64,000 nucleotides of DNA from Bombyx mori (Eukaryota; Arthropoda; Insecta; Lepidoptera; Bombycidae): contig NC_085107.1 in the NCBI RefSeq assembly GCF_030269925.1, positions 13,888,001-13,952,000 on the forward strand, given 5' to 3'. The notes below the pieces were generated by a model. The model saw only the letters and a program-made list of their open reading frames with translations, was not told the DNA's origin and did not search any database. Shown piece after piece: positions 14,209 through 27,517 of the stretch; positions within the stretch are counted from its first letter, which is position 1, and each line of letters starts with the position of its first letter. A program made the translations under genes and the position numbers.

Positions 14209-16333
14209 TTAATACTCTCCACAAGCCTCGTTACACTGTAAGAGCGATGTTCAGTAAGAAAACCGTAATGTTCACCTCAGTTTGACTACATTGTCCAATA
14301 CTTTGCCGTCTTGCCATATTGGTGTAAGATATTCACAATTTTTTTGGATGCTAATTTTACATTTGGTGGCTGCTCGTAATTAATTTATTTTTAGTAGCGT
14401 TAACTGTTGGATCACGGGCATCCAGCAGTCTTATGTAATACTTCTGAACAGCAATACAGGCGGTAACTACGAGATCGATTAGCCAATACTGCTACTACTG
14501 TTCTGGTATCTCTGTACTGCGATTACGATGCAAGTTTGAGACAGGTTCTGTAGTATTTCTTTCGTGATTAACCAACCTTCTTCGATCAAAAATACTACTG
14601 TTTGGGCGCAAAACCTCGTACAATTTTTGTATTAGTTATATAGTATTAGTCAGGTATTTATTATATATACGCAGTAAAAAGGTCAAAAAGTATTGACTTT
14701 ATTTTTATACGAAAACTCAAAGAAGGTGACAATTTTTAACAGATTCCAAACAAAAGAACAAATGTTTTGAATTAAATTAAAATACTCCAATTTCTTTTTT
14801 TTTAATTAAATTTTAGTCAAATAGATTTTGGAAAATATCTATCCTCTTCTTAAACTTTGCATTCAGAAAACCACTAAACTTAGATTTTATTCTTTGCAAC
14901 CCAATAACAGTAGTCGAGCGCTCGCATAGTTTGCATGTGTTCACACAGTCGACTAAACAATGAAAGGTACCTGAATTCTTACTGAGACGGGAAGCGAAGT
15001 AATCTTATAAGATAAACGTTATTAGATGCATCTATCAAAAAAACTTTTCCAGCCAAGCGAACAAATCGAATGTAAACAATTCTTTTGTGTAAAGTTGTGA
15101 ACTTCTAGATAATAAAAAAAAACCAGTCGTATGTATAAAGAGCTCCTCCACCTCGTGTGCGCGATATAAGCATTAAAAATTAACTTCACCACCTACCTTG
15201 AAACTTGATTTATATCTTTTACTCGCATAGTAATTACGGAAAGGATAAATTTTGCATGTTTGGATCTTATTACATGTTCCCATGTTGATTATTCCTTAAT
15301 CGTGGAAATAATTCGTCAACAAATTGTAGGTAAGTTTTTCATTACAAAAAATTTTACCTGGCGGCGGGATTTGACGCTAGTACAGTCGCCAATCGCTCGG
15401 TACGAGTAGAGCATTCGTATTTTCCTTTAAACTACGTCGACATAGACAAAAGCTATAATACATGCAAATGTAAAGGAGAATTAATCTCAAAATTTAATAA
15501 GATACTTCAATATTTTTAATCGTCTCATACCCATTACATCAATACCGAGATCAAAACAAAACAAATTCAATAAAACGTAACAATAAAAGCGAAAAGGGTG
15601 AATACAAAAGCATAAAACTGAAAATATAGCACTAAATGAGTTGAAGACGTCTCACGATCGAGCACTTTTATCGCCCTCGTACATCGCGCCCCAAAAGATT
15701 CCTATAACTGTCATCTTGTCAAGCTACACTACGACACAAATCCTCATATTACCATAGTGTAATATTTTACGGGTTACGCCAGTGAAAATAAATACAGATC
15801 ATATGAAAATTGGAAACCTAAATCGTATGGAATTTACATATCAGTTGTTGACGTAGAAATCCCTGACACGACTTAATACTGGATTCGGGGTGAAATTTCT
15901 TTTTTTTTATATATATATCTGACGGTTTTGTTTACAGTCGTTGTGTTTGTAGTCGAATGGAGGAGATATTACATTTTATTCCAGTGATGTGCATATTACA
16001 CTTTATACATATATATTAAACATATTATTATTTAACACATACGTACAACTGAATTCGCCTTAAATTTTACGATGAATAGTGCCTTACAGTATTATCAGTT
16101 AATGATGCAAGTCTACTGCTGTACATCAACCCTTCAGTGACCCCTTCTATTTGTTTTCAGAATGACCGGTCTGATCTTGCGGCTTCATCGAGCATATATT
16201 TATGATCATTGTCATACTTTGCGTCAGGACCATAATAATTAACTCTGGCGTTCCATCGATTTCCATGCTCGTTTTTGTTATACATCAATGACATACAGCT
16301 CAATGCATAGCCATGTAAATTTTTTTATCGACC

Positions 16334-16389
16334 AATGAATTCCAGCCGGAACAAATTAATAATTAAAATTATTCCGGCTGGAATTCATT
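16334..16389. repeat. Perfect 18-bp inverted repeat (hairpin)
   Basis: The arms 16334-16351 and 16372-16389 are perfect reverse complements of 18 bases, separated by a 20-base AT-rich spacer. The arms contain an EcoRI-like 'gaattc' and a 'ccgg' core, unlike the surrounding AT-rich DNA. It may be the remnant of a foldback element; no target duplication was recognised. Confidence 0.85.
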
Positions 16390-17718
16390 AATATTAACTA
16401 TTTCATTATTAATTAATTTGTGTAACAAATTAATAAATTTATTTATTAATTAACTAATTAGTTCTTGAGAACTGAAATGGAGAACTTTTTATTAGGCTTT
16501 TCCAGAACTCAATTTACTAGAGACATCACTGTGAGTTCATTGCAAACAAGGGCGCGTAGGCTATGACATCGTGCCCTAATTGCACTCCGGTAAACAGCGA
16601 CTAGGTCGTTCACCAGACATTGTTGATGTCCATGAGCGACTCACCATCAAGTAGACCGTATAGGAATAGCTGCATATACGTAGGCCCATGTGTAGGGACA
16701 GTATTAAATTCTCCCTGTTGTATACCGTATATTCCATGGGTAAATAATGTGAGGAATTATTTGGGACAATCCCGTCATCTCGTTTACTATCGGCTTGCCA
16801 CCAGGCGACAGGAAGACCTGGTAGCATACTAGAGCAGATTTTACCACCTATTATCTGTAATTACTGAATTTTATCTTTAAAATAATTCAAAAGGTCTTTT
16901 TTTCCATTTACTGTCGAGCTCTGAATTAGACTTCCGCCGTCGAGTGCTAATAATAATATATAACACATTTATGGCAAGTATGAAAATAGGCCGTCGGTTG
17001 GTGGATTAACTGTACCCTCATTATTGCTGAGTTTCATAAGTGAATGTCACCAGATATTATTAAAACAGCTATAGATGGGTACGTTTTTCTTCGTTCTTAC
17101 TTTAAAAAGCGATGTGCAAATATTAGTGATTCGAAGTTGTATTGATACGCAGGTTTGCATTGGGTATACGAATCATATGAAGTAGATAAAACTTAATTAG
17201 AATGATAAATTTCTAACTTGTTAATGTCTATTTGTATAAAGATTAATAAGGCGTGTTGTGTTATAATTGAAAATCTTTTAAGTCTGGTATCTGGTATTTC
17301 TAACAAAACTTTCCAATATTTTTTAATGAATCCAAGTGAAATAAAATGGATCGTTACTACAATGACAGCTGTAGGTATCACACTTATGAAATAAATTTCG
17401 TTTTTATATTTGGCATTTTAATCTTATAAAAAATCATGCAAATTAGATATTTCCACAACGCACGTTACGAAAATGGCGCGAGGGAGGTTTATTTTCAGCT
17501 GGGCGGAGTCTGAGAGAAAAATGTACCGCCTTGTCGAAGCCACGCCCATCTTCCTCTTCACAACCATTTTACTTATTTCGGTTTTATTACCCAACATGTG
17601 CACACATAGGTCCGGTAACATATCAATGGCTAGATGGACACACCGCGATACGCTTCGTACATTGAAAGCTTGCTTCATATATCTCTATTGTTTCATACAA
17701 CTTCGTGAAAATTTTACT

Positions 17719-17765
17719 TTGGTTTTATATCATGATGATACACAATTATCATGATATAAAACCAA
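17719..17765. repeat. Perfect 18-bp inverted repeat inside a longer imperfect hairpin
   Basis: The arms 17719-17736 and 17748-17765 are perfect 18-base reverse complements around an 11-base spacer. Imperfect complementarity continues outward on both sides to about 17699 and 17785. This could be a small foldback or MITE-type element. Confidence 0.8.
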
Positions 17766-18761
17766 CAATGTGAAATTATCACAACACGGAGGTATTTGAA
17801 ATGACATCAGAGTGACTCGGAATGGCGGATATTTTAAAACGGAATAATGCAGTACAGGTAACTAGAAAATATGTAGGACGCACTTTTAAGTGGAATTAAA
17901 CTTTGTAATAATCTGGAAGTATCGCTATAAAATGTATTATGTGTCTAAATTGTCATATTTGTTACAATAACTTATTTGAGTATAATTGTTGGCTCACCGT
18001 ATATATCATGTCGATCCTGATTGTTTCCTGTTAACAAATTTAAATCCCTATTTCTTTAATTCTTACCTCTACGAGTCCTTCAAGAAGGTGGTAGTATGTG
18101 GTTCCGGCAAGGTGAAATGAATAATACACGATCGGTTTCAACAAATCTGCGTATTTCAAACCTCAAATGTAGTCACAGCTAGCGTGGCAGTTTCACTAGT
18201 AAATGTATATAAGTACTATATTTATAAGGAACACAGCCTCGCGTCTTCACCAGAGTCTTCACAACGTGCACTCAGCTTAGAACGTGATGCACTCACCTTA
18301 TAACGTGTTCGTGTTCGTTAATGTTGAAGCTTCAAACGTGTTGTGAATGGATGTGGATCAGTGTGTGTGGATGATTACAGTTACAGAATAAGAGTACACA
18401 ATACGCCCTACCATCAGTATTTGTGCAAATTTATGAATATACTTTTAAAAAGTATTTAAAACCAGCAGGCTCTAAACTCGGTATCGCATTAGTAAACGTC
18501 TATCCTATTGGTCAAATGTCTCTTTTTTTCCTCAAATAGTTATTTTCAATCAGTTAATACGCAGTTAAATACTGTTGCTTATTTAATGGAAAAAGAACCT
18601 GTATTTGAAGAGTGTCTTGTTATTAATCGCATTGGAATGTTATAATGCTGTGAAAAACAGTATTTACTAAATAAAGCTTGATAAGTGGTTCCTAAAGTCT
18701 ATACTGACGCTGAGGCGTTTGTTGTGAGCTCGTACAAGTAAATGTCAATTTCCATCTTATT

Positions 18762-18850
18762 AGTACCGCGGAGTAATCATGCGTTCCGGATTGAAGGGTG
18801 GGGATGCCCTTTAGCAATATAAGACCTCAATTCGATCCAGGTTTCAACTT
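18762..18850 (+). mobile_element. Decayed Bm1-like fragment
   Basis: 'tagtaccgcggagtaatcat', 'gcgttccggattgaagggtg' and 'agacctcaa' line up in order with the body of Bm1 but are heavily substituted. It is an old copy, uncertain on its own. Confidence 0.4.
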
Positions 18851-19747
18851 CTTGGTTAAGTTGTGTATTTACGTTTGTAATGTTTGGACTCGACAACACG
18901 TGAGTTATAAGTTAGTTGCTGCACTAAAAAAAGATTCTTAGTCTTATTTAATACTAGATGTGCCCCGCCGTTTGACTCACTTTAAATTTATAAAACAGGA
19001 AGAATGAAACACGTTTCATTATTCCGGGATAAGCAATTCCTTATATTGTTTCTTTGGGCCATAAACCAACCATAACCCTAGTTTATTTGTGGATCCGTTG
19101 GTACGTAATATAAAAAACTAGTGAACTATAATTTACACCCGGCGTTGCCCAGTTGATTTCAGTTGATATCATAAATAGTATCTTGAATAATTTATATTAA
19201 AAACAATCTTTGTGCGAAATTTCGGATAGACCTCATCAACCCTTTTTAAATTATTATATAACAAACAATTGTATATTGTAACATTTATGATATTAATATT
19301 GATTAGGTATTACATACCAGAACATCAAATAAGTTAAAATACATTTACAAATATTAAAAAAATTGGAATAATTGTAACTGATATTAACATCGTGTTTCTT
19401 TCTCGTGTCTTTTTCGATCTTCGTTGATGTTGACTGTCAATCCAAACCACATCGTGATTTGATTATTATTTTAGATAGTACCTACACCGCTTATATTAGT
19501 GCATAATGAAATTGGGTAGTATTAATTAGGTAAATATAATTGATAATTAAATTAAATAATGGTTACGTTGATTAAATTATTGGTTTTGGGTTATTGAAAT
19601 TTATAAAGATACGACAAGAAAATACAAGACAAATTTCAGAATACTGTAGACTTAAGTTAATGGCCACTTTTCATTGAAAAAAGAACGAAAGAATCAGATA
19701 ATATAACGTTTTAGCAGTACTGTATAGGTTTCTGCCTGCCCTTTCTT
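18851..19747. other. No gene seen
   Basis: AT-rich sequence without supported exons. The patch 'cacccggcgttgcccag' near 19135-19155 recalls the start of the repeat at 50679, but the match is too short to annotate. Confidence 0.35.
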
Positions 19748-19862
19748 AATTTTATTGGCGTTGGTAGTACACAAGCATACGGCCTTCCGAAGTTAAGTAA
19801 CCCATTGCTCATGGGCATCAGCAATGCTAGGAACAAAGCAATGGCACTGCTTACTGCTGCGA
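19748..19862 (-). mobile_element. Decayed copy of the 'gggcaataaaa' element
   Basis: 'acaagcatacggcct', 'ctcatgggcatcagcaatgc' and 'actgcttactgct' follow in the same order as in the copies at 14087-14208 and 52585-52698, with many substitutions. Confidence 0.5.
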
Positions 19863-20682
19863 AATATCAAAGCTCGGACAAGAACATCACAGCACTCAAG
19901 AACTACCCAGAATAGCAGTTAAGTCTCAGGCCGCATAGTATGAGGAGCAACGATTGCTGGAAACTCGAGTAAATTTATGTATTTATATTATCTAATCTAG
20001 CCAATAGTGATTATAGCTTACCATCAGGTGGGCTAAAACTGAGAATCTATGAATGTATAGTATATGTTCTTGGACGCTGCCCTACTCACATTATTCCTAG
20101 AGAATGACAATTAGTGATGACTGCATTGAACAGTTCTTCGAAATACGAAAAGGAAAAAAGCATAGTTTGGAATAATTTTATACAAACTTTTTGTTAACAA
20201 ATAGAAAAATTGAGTTTTAAAAAAATATTTTTTTGTGGAAAATAAATGGGTTGTCATTAGTCATTTTTAAATAAAATTATAAGAAAACGTTTTCCCTAAT
20301 TTGAATTTAGAGTAGGGAATGTATAATTTATTTATGGCCGCCTACCTACTACATGTACGCACATACCTACTACATGAAACTTTAATAGAAAATATTTTAA
20401 TCAGTTAGGTGATTCATGACTATAGTATCAAAATGAGTTTATAACGAACAAAAATCACATATTTTTTAATTCAATAAAGAGTATTTATTTAATAGACCAA
20501 TCAATTGCACTCGTGCATAGATTATAAATCATTTTGACATTGAAAGCGACAAAGACGTAAAGTGACCCTCAAGACGCGTTGACTTATTGTTGGGTTTTAT
20601 GCTAGCAGGTAGTTAAAAAATGTTTCTTGTTGAACTGTTACTGTGAATATTAATTTGATAACGCGTGTTCAATAAAGTTAAT

Positions 20683-23600
20683 ATGGATGATATAAATTCG
20701 ACATCACTTAGTTTCATTCCAGGCTGGCTAAAAATAATCCTAGAGGAAAGTGATGAAGAAGGTGCGTTTCTAATAATTTAATTTAATTTGTAAGTTCAAA
20801 ATCGAAGCAGGAAGCATACTAAGAAATTCTTTTTTTCGAGAGTGATCATAGTTATTTGGAATATTAATAGTAAAATTGACAAACTAAATGGCACAAAAAA
20901 TATACTATCCATTATTCACGTTATTCAATATTACCGTGCATTGGTGGGTAGAATTATGTATAGTATTGTTAAAAATAATTATTATGATTAACTGTGGCAG
21001 TGTACTTGTACTAGTTGTGCGTGCCAGCTTCATAATAACTATTGTCCCATTGGTTGGGATGTATCAAATATTGAATTTAGAAAAATGTTTTTTATGTATT
21101 TTACCGATCATGATTATTTTTAAAATCAATGTAAGTGTATTTAATGTCATTGATTAATTAATCAATTAGTTTATTTCAAAAAGGCAAAGGTTTACTATTA
21201 TATTAAGATTATATTAAATCAACACGTATTTTTTACGTAGCGCAGTTCGCAATGTTTTTGCCTCAGCTATTGTGGATGCTCATGAATGTCCGTAATCAAT
21301 TACGAATAAACGGCTTGTGACCTCATCTGTTGACGCACGTCTACTTTCATAAACAAAAAAATACCTAAATCTAAATGTAACCTCTATTTTCTGTAAGGAA
21401 TAATACTGTACTGCCACTCTGGAGCTATTGGAAATCTGTTTTTATAACTAGCAGAAAAGCTCTGCTATTAATTGAGAAATACACACAGAAATTTTTATTG
21501 CCCCCCTGCATTTTGACATGACAAGTCGAAGTCTCGAAGTCAAGATGGAAGTCTTAATTACATTTATGTAATAAACATCGTTCTAGACCTCAACACAATA
21601 ATAACACATACTGGTGGCAGGACGTCTTGTGAGTCCGCACGGGTAGGTTCTATCACCCTGCCTATTTCTGCCGTGAAGCAGAAATGCATTTCGGTTTAAA
21701 GGGTGGGGCAGCTGTTGTACTGTATAAATTGAGACCTTAGAACTAATATCTCAAGGAAGGTGGCGGAATTTACGTTGTCGATGTCTATGGGTTCCAGTAA
21801 CGACTTAACACCAACCAAGTGGGTCGTGAGCTAGTTCACGTACCTAAGCAATAAAAAAACCGCTACTAAGTTAAGCCAACGTGAAGAAAATCGTCATGCT
21901 AAGCTTATCGATATTATCGACGCTTTCCATTATTGGTATCGTGTCTCTGCTCTGGTTACAATTCTACTTCATACCATAAGTGGTTGCTTGCATTTAGAAT
22001 CAAGTCGGTCCCTGTATGCAACAGAAGTAAATCAAATATCGACTTTGAATCGTAACAATTTTGACAGCGAAAGAAATGAGCTCGCCATGGGGTTTCAAAA
22101 TGCTTGGAAAAACATTAAGGAAAATTATATGGAATATGTGTTCTATGATGGCCATTGAAACCAAAGGAGTGCCTGGTCAAGCTTGTCGGCTGGTGGAGCG
22201 TAGTATCGTTGCACGCATCAAGGAGAGTGGAAATATAAGTTAGTATTACTGTACTATGATTAAATAGTGTAAAAAGTGCAAAATATTCAGAGACATAAAT
22301 CAAATCTACTGCGGCAATTTTTTTGCCATATTTAAAAAAAAAAACAACTTATGATAGGCACCATTGCTTAGCATGATATTAATCAAATATGTCATCGTTC
22401 AAATTAACATTAAACGTCAAATTAACGTAAAATTCAATTGAAATATCTACTTCTTCATACAAAGATGCAAATAAAGCTTAAGGGGGGGGGGGGGGGGTTC
22501 GTTGTTCGTTATAGCCAGTGTTGTATATACAAACTGAAGCTCAGTTTTTTTTCCATAGAAATTTCTTCATTTCATTCTAAACTGTACCAAATCGTCCGCA
22601 ATTGCTCCTTCAATGTCCTCTCTTCAGTCTTTACTATTACTTTACCAATACATTCATTTGTTCATTTCTGTTCTGTAATCAAAAGCTAAAATTCGGTATT
22701 CACAATAATGATAACCTATTTCCTCGTGGCTATTTCGGCCGCGGAGCAATCATTTGCTCCGCTTTGAAAGGTGAATCAACTGTTGTTCAGTAAAATAACG
22801 GCTACGACCTCATTTTTCAAGATGGATGTCATTTATTCGATAAAAAGGAACTTATGAAGTGGTTTTTGTATAGTAAAATTTTCAGCACTGCACATCTATC
22901 ACACATTGTCTGGTCTTTATTTTTTGAGAACAGTTCCCATGTCATAATATGTAGTACTGTATACCCGGTACAAGCTATGCCGTGCATTTGTATGTTGATA
23001 AGTAAGTGGGTATGTATATAATAAAAACACTTTTTTTTAAGGTGGAACTGAGTGGGACCATTTTAAACGGCATCTAGCGATTCGTATACCTCTGATAATG
23101 GCTTCTGCAGTTCAGATAGCTGCCAAAATGTCACACGCCTCGGAGTCAATAAAAGCGAGCGTAATACAAAGGGTCCTTCAGATACGAGGATCAAACTATT
23201 CAATAGAAGAGATCAATCAATCAGAATGCGAAGTGCTTAAAAACTTAGGTAATTATTTAAAACTACATAATATAGACCATTCTCTTATCTGTTTGTAAAC
23301 CGTTTTTTTTTTGTTTACTAAATATTAATTGAAAATATTGATAAAATAGTTTTTCTTTGCTACATCAGTAACAATGCAACATAATCAAGGCAGAAATATA
23401 ATTAATTCATAAAACAAAATCTTAGGTTTCAGTGATTGTTATTGGATTTCGATAATTGGGCGAACATTACTTTCTTTGTATAGTTGAACCTTAAATTTTA
23501 GACTAGAGTATCAGATTGAGCATAAAAATAAAAAAAGTACTAAAGACGAATCCTTATTAAAACAATTTCCGCAATCCGACTTTGTGATCCGGTCGTTAGA

Positions 23601-25173
23601 AAATCTGATAGTTACATCAGACTGACGAATTTTACGGTATAGTATAGTGGTACGTTTAATAAAAACAATAATAAAATGTTATGAAAAAAAAAGGATATTA
23701 TTAAGTGTTATACGTTGCACAGATTTCCGTGTGCCGATATGGACGAGCGTCGAAGTGGCTACGCTTTTGGCCACCGAGGTCGGTATGACGAGCGAAATGA
23801 TTTCCGGCGTCGAATTGATGGTTGACTTGGCCGAGTTCAACCGTTTCAAATTAGAAAACGACATGTGCATCACCGCGACCCCGTCCAACTCGTCATGTAA
23901 GTTCACGCTATCTAACATAACAATATAAAGAACAATATTTATTTGTTTGTTCGTATTCGTAAGAGCGGCGATGCCGTTCGGCTGACCGTGATTTAAATTC
24001 GTCAATTTATAGCTCGCACGTGTAGTTTATAGACGTGGCATCGTCAACGTAGTACACATGTATGTGTGTGTAACCATTTTTTTTTTCATTTAGCTATAGT
24101 AAGATTAATTAGTAGTATCTTAACAATTGTAGTGTATAACGGTGAATACATCACACACCTTCGATATACCGACGATATAATAGTAATGGCTGAATCACTG
24201 GATTTGGGGTTCGGTGACTTGAATAGAGTTTCTCAACAAGTGGGCCTTAAAATGAATATGGATAAATCGAAAATCATGTTCAATGTCCATGTTAAGTCCA
24301 CCGCACTAACTGTTGGACACGCTACTCTTGCAGTTGTAGATGAATTTATATACCTACCTGGGACACGCAGTCCGATTAGGTAAGTCCAACTTCGAGATAG
24401 AGGTCAACAGGCGGATCCAAATCAGTCGGGCAGCGTTCGATAAAAAAAAAGTGTTTTCATCCAAAATCCCTCAGGGCCTTAAAACAAAGGTATACAGTCA
24501 ATGCGTGTTAACAGTGATGACTTACGGTTCCAAAGCGTGGTGCTTCACAAAATATCTTTTGAGTAAACTCAATGTCACATAGAGAGCTACAGATTCTAGT
24601 TTTTTTATTAGTTTTAATAATAATATTAAATTTGTATAGCAATTGATAACTGATATTATTATATCTCTAATATCGAGATCTTCCCATTTGAAAAATGTCA
24701 CGCTTCGCTTTCACTATAATTGAAATAACGTATGTTCATTGGATTTGTTTACACGTCACGTATTGCGTTTTGTTAATTCTATAATCATACAATTAAAGCA
24801 AAGCCATTATTAAAACTGTGTTCGTTTATGTTCTATATTTCAAATGGTTCGTAAATATCAAATTTGTGTAATAAAGTTAAATTTGGTTGGTGTCACAAGT
24901 CTGTAATTTTTTTATTTTAATTTTAATCTGTATTTTAACGTAGGTTTAATGAAGAAACGTTTGCGCACACTACACCTGACGGCGGGCGCAGTGATGGCCA
25001 CAGTACAATATTACGAATTGACCGGGCTGGATCCGGTCGGTAAGTTAGCTAGTATTACACGGGTACCGGCGACGTTTATCACGTGCATCGCCGATTTTAT
25101 CATAAAGTATTTGGATGAGGAAGATCTGCCGTACCTCCCTATGCCGCGAAAGCGAAAATTTAGTGAAGTGTGA
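20683..25173 (+). CDS. CNTD1: Cyclin N-terminal domain-containing protein 1 (CNTD1/COSA-1-like), five exons
   Basis: Exons: 20683-20761, 22068-22238, 23042-23248, 23723-23896, 24944-25173. All have AG/GT borders, all four introns are phase 1, and the total of 861 nt encodes 286 residues. Exon 1 starts with MDDINSTSLSF. Exon 2 carries an 'IIWNMCSMMA...QACRLVERSIV' cyclin-type helix. Exon 3 has 'MASAVQIAAKMS' and ends in the 'ECEVLKNLDF' helix completed by exon 4. Exon 5 supplies the second cyclin fold (LHLTAGAVMATVQYY) and a basic end (PRKRKFSEV). The order matches vertebrate CNTD1 as I remember it (about 330 residues). CNTD1 and worm COSA-1 mark designated crossovers in meiotic prophase with MutS-gamma and HEI10-type factors. 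A possible poly(A) signal AATAAA lies at 25650-25655. Introns hold a Bm1 copy, a 16-G run and an RTE relic. The family call is from memory; the exon chain is seen directly. Confidence 0.8.
21611..21859 (+). mobile_element. Bm1 SINE, 5' truncated
   Basis: Begins at 'ctggtggcaggacgtcttg' and runs through the Bm1 body to 'cctaagcaataaaaaaa'. The tRNA-like head is missing. It lies in intron 1 of the CNTD1-like gene, in the same orientation. Confidence 0.85.
22482..22497 (+). repeat. Run of 16 G
   Basis: An uninterrupted G-run in intron 2 of the CNTD1-like gene. It is rare in such AT-rich DNA and could form a G-quadruplex or be length-variable. Confidence 0.9.
22725..22830 (+). mobile_element. 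Decayed Bm1-like fragment
   Basis: 'tatttcggccgcggagcaatc', 'tttgaaaggtgaatcaactg' and 'acgacctcat' follow the Bm1 body order with heavy divergence, in intron 2 of the CNTD1-like gene. Confidence 0.4.
24129..24590 (+). pseudogene. RTE-type LINE reverse transcriptase relic
   Basis: The fragment encodes the C-terminal part of an RTE-clade reverse transcriptase: 'GEYITHLRYTDDIIVMAES' (catalytic YADD box as YTDD), 'GLKMNMDKSKIM', then 'LGKSNFEIEVNRRIQ' and 'KIPQGLKTKVYSQCVL..MTYG' of the thumb. The frame changes at 24351-24358, where 'tacctacc' looks like a 4-bp duplication, and a stop follows at about 24582. Both ends are truncated. It lies in intron 4 of the CNTD1-like gene in the same orientation and should be spliced out. 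The clade call is from remembered lepidopteran RTE sequences. Confidence 0.8.
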
Positions 25174-27493
25174 TTTTTAGTTCGTGATGTCGCGACTCGC
25201 TAACTACTAACGGTAGATACGTCGTAGAGTGCAACTTGATTATATAAGCAACACTACGGCAACCTGTAAGTGAGTCAGCGAACACGAGGATTTCATTTGA
25301 AATTGTATATTTTAACTTTCATCATGTTTTAAACTTTAAATATAACTGGATTTGTGATGATTTTTATTTTAATGTAGAACATATGTACATACATTTTAAA
25401 TGGGTCGCTGTAAAAAAAATAAAAAAAAACCCTGAAACTGAAATCTTAAAGATTTTAACGATAGGTTTTTTGTTTCAAAAATATTTTTTAGGTTCTAAAA
25501 TGAATTTACTATTTTTTGAAATTCCTCCTCTCTACGTTTTTCTAAGGACAAACATTGTTGCCGACTTTTTGTCAAATTGTTCGTTATTATAGTTTAAACG
25601 TAACAAATGAACTGTAACTTAGTATTATTGGTTCATTAAGGGCTTCTCTAATAAATACTTCGAATTGTGATGTTTGTCTCGTAATTTTCTTTTCTTTAAA
25701 CATTCAGCAAATGTTTAAAAAATATGAAATACGACACTAATATGATAATTCAATGAAAACGGAAAACTGTTATCGCGTCGATAATTTGAATTGTTTACTA
25801 AAATTATATGCCAGATATCGTAAGTTATATTTAACTTCACGTTGTATAAACGGTAGTATTTTGTATGATTAAAGTAACTTTTTATTAAAAAAAAAATGTA
25901 CTCTTATAGTTTTAAGCTTCAATAAATATTTTTATGTTTGTTTTCTCTCTTAATAAAGGTCTTTGATTTTACGTTTTGCATTATTCATTTGTCTTCTGAC
26001 CTTGTAAATGTCCATCGATAATACAGTATTAGTTTTTTGACTACCCTCCTAGATATCGTTTTTATCAAAGCACAAGGCCACAGAATCTTGTGACAGAAAG
26101 CCGGAAATAACTGCGTTTCAAAGGGTAACAAATCCAAAAAAATGTTCTTTCTTTCATGTACTTTACTAGGTTAAAGTTGTTTTTTTTAAATCGTGACACG
26201 AGAAAACGCTATATTTTAATACACCTACAGCGATCACAAAAACTGTCAATACCAAATAATACGCCTGAATAGAATTTTGTAGAATACAAAAGGTAAATTC
26301 AACGAACTTCAAGTGAAAAAATTCAAAATAAATCACTTTAAACCACATTGAACATATCTAAAATTTTAAAAAGTCTAGCATGCAAACAAATATAAATGAA
26401 TATTCATAAGCGAAGCAAAAACTTTGTATCCATTTCTACAAAAAACAGACCGACGGAGTAGTATTAAATTTTATAGTTAGTTTATTTGGACAGAAGTGCA
26501 GAAAAGAAATCTCTTATAATTATTCTAAAAATCGATCATTATATTATATTTAAAAAAAATATATCATTGCACATACTATCTTGTCTGACATACAAACAGA
26601 CACACACATTTAAAACTAATTGATAGTTTTTTGTTTGTTATTGAAGTGATCAAACTGAAAAGAGATTAATATTATTTGGCTATAGCCGTACTGAGTAATT
26701 ATAATTATGATATTGTCATAGTCACAGTCCGTCTAATGGATGTTGGTGCTTTAGAAGTATATTAGTTTAATAGAGTAATGATATATTAATTTAATAATAA
26801 TTAATAGTTGTTAGACACGTGACTAAACAAGCGTTGACGCTAACAGAATATACCTTGTCTAACCCAGGAACCTAATCGGACTCGTGGTCTGCCGTAGTAG
26901 TCAGGGTTATGGACTAAACAGTTTGGGCGTTCGTGGAAATATAACGATAAATAAAAAAAAAACCATTTATATTTAAAGTAAAAACAAATTAACTAAATTC
27001 GTAATTTGACTTAACGTTTCACGGCTTGTTTGTTACGCAACGAGTGATCCCGAGATTAATACTCGAGCTTGCCGTAAAAAGTTAAGTCTATAAGGTAGCA
27101 ATATAAGTGAACATTGAAGTGATGACTGCGAGACAGCGAGGAGGCTGCATGCCGCCGCACCACAGGGCCCTTTGATCGGCCATCCGCGATGAATTGATGC
27201 ACATCGCATCACAAACCATAACTTTAATAACGCCGTTTAATATCACAATATCTCCGGACTAGCCGTATGTTATGGAATTTGACTTTAATTTTACACAGCA
27301 TTTGGTTGAATCTGTGAAATATAAATGAAACGTGCTAATAAATAAAATACGGAAATTTCTAGGAACTGTCTCGATTTCTTTGAAAACTGTTCGTAAAATT
27401 CATTTCCATGACTATGTAAGAAGCGAGGTTACCAAACCATGGCGAAGATCGCGTTCTATATGTCACCAAGTGAATCGGATTGTTGAGATCCTA
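25174..27493. other. Intergenic, no gene seen
   Basis: This holds the probable 3' UTR of the CNTD1-like gene up to about 25670, then AT-rich sequence without supported exons. A GC-richer patch at 27120-27190 has no coding signal. Confidence 0.5.
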
Positions 27494-27517
27494 TTGAAGT
27501 CGTTGTGGCTTAAAGGA
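27494..27517 (+). mobile_element. Bm1 head fragment cut off by an opposite Bm1 insertion
   Basis: 'tgaagtcgttgtggcttaaa' plus 'ggat' is the 5' tRNA-like head of Bm1. It stops abruptly where the T-run of the minus-strand copy at 27518 begins, so one Bm1 appears to have inserted next to or into another. Confidence 0.6.

Larger units (their letters stand above)
14209..18761. other. No gene seen; AT-rich with two strong palindromes
   Basis: No exon could be supported on either strand. The stretch is AT-rich and free of recognisable Bm1 copies. The two conspicuous structures, at 16334-16389 and 17719-17765, are listed separately. Confidence 0.45.

Noticed and set aside
23679..24005. 108-codon minus-strand frame
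   Set aside because: Antisense to exon 4 of the CNTD1-like gene, which is supported by phase and homology.
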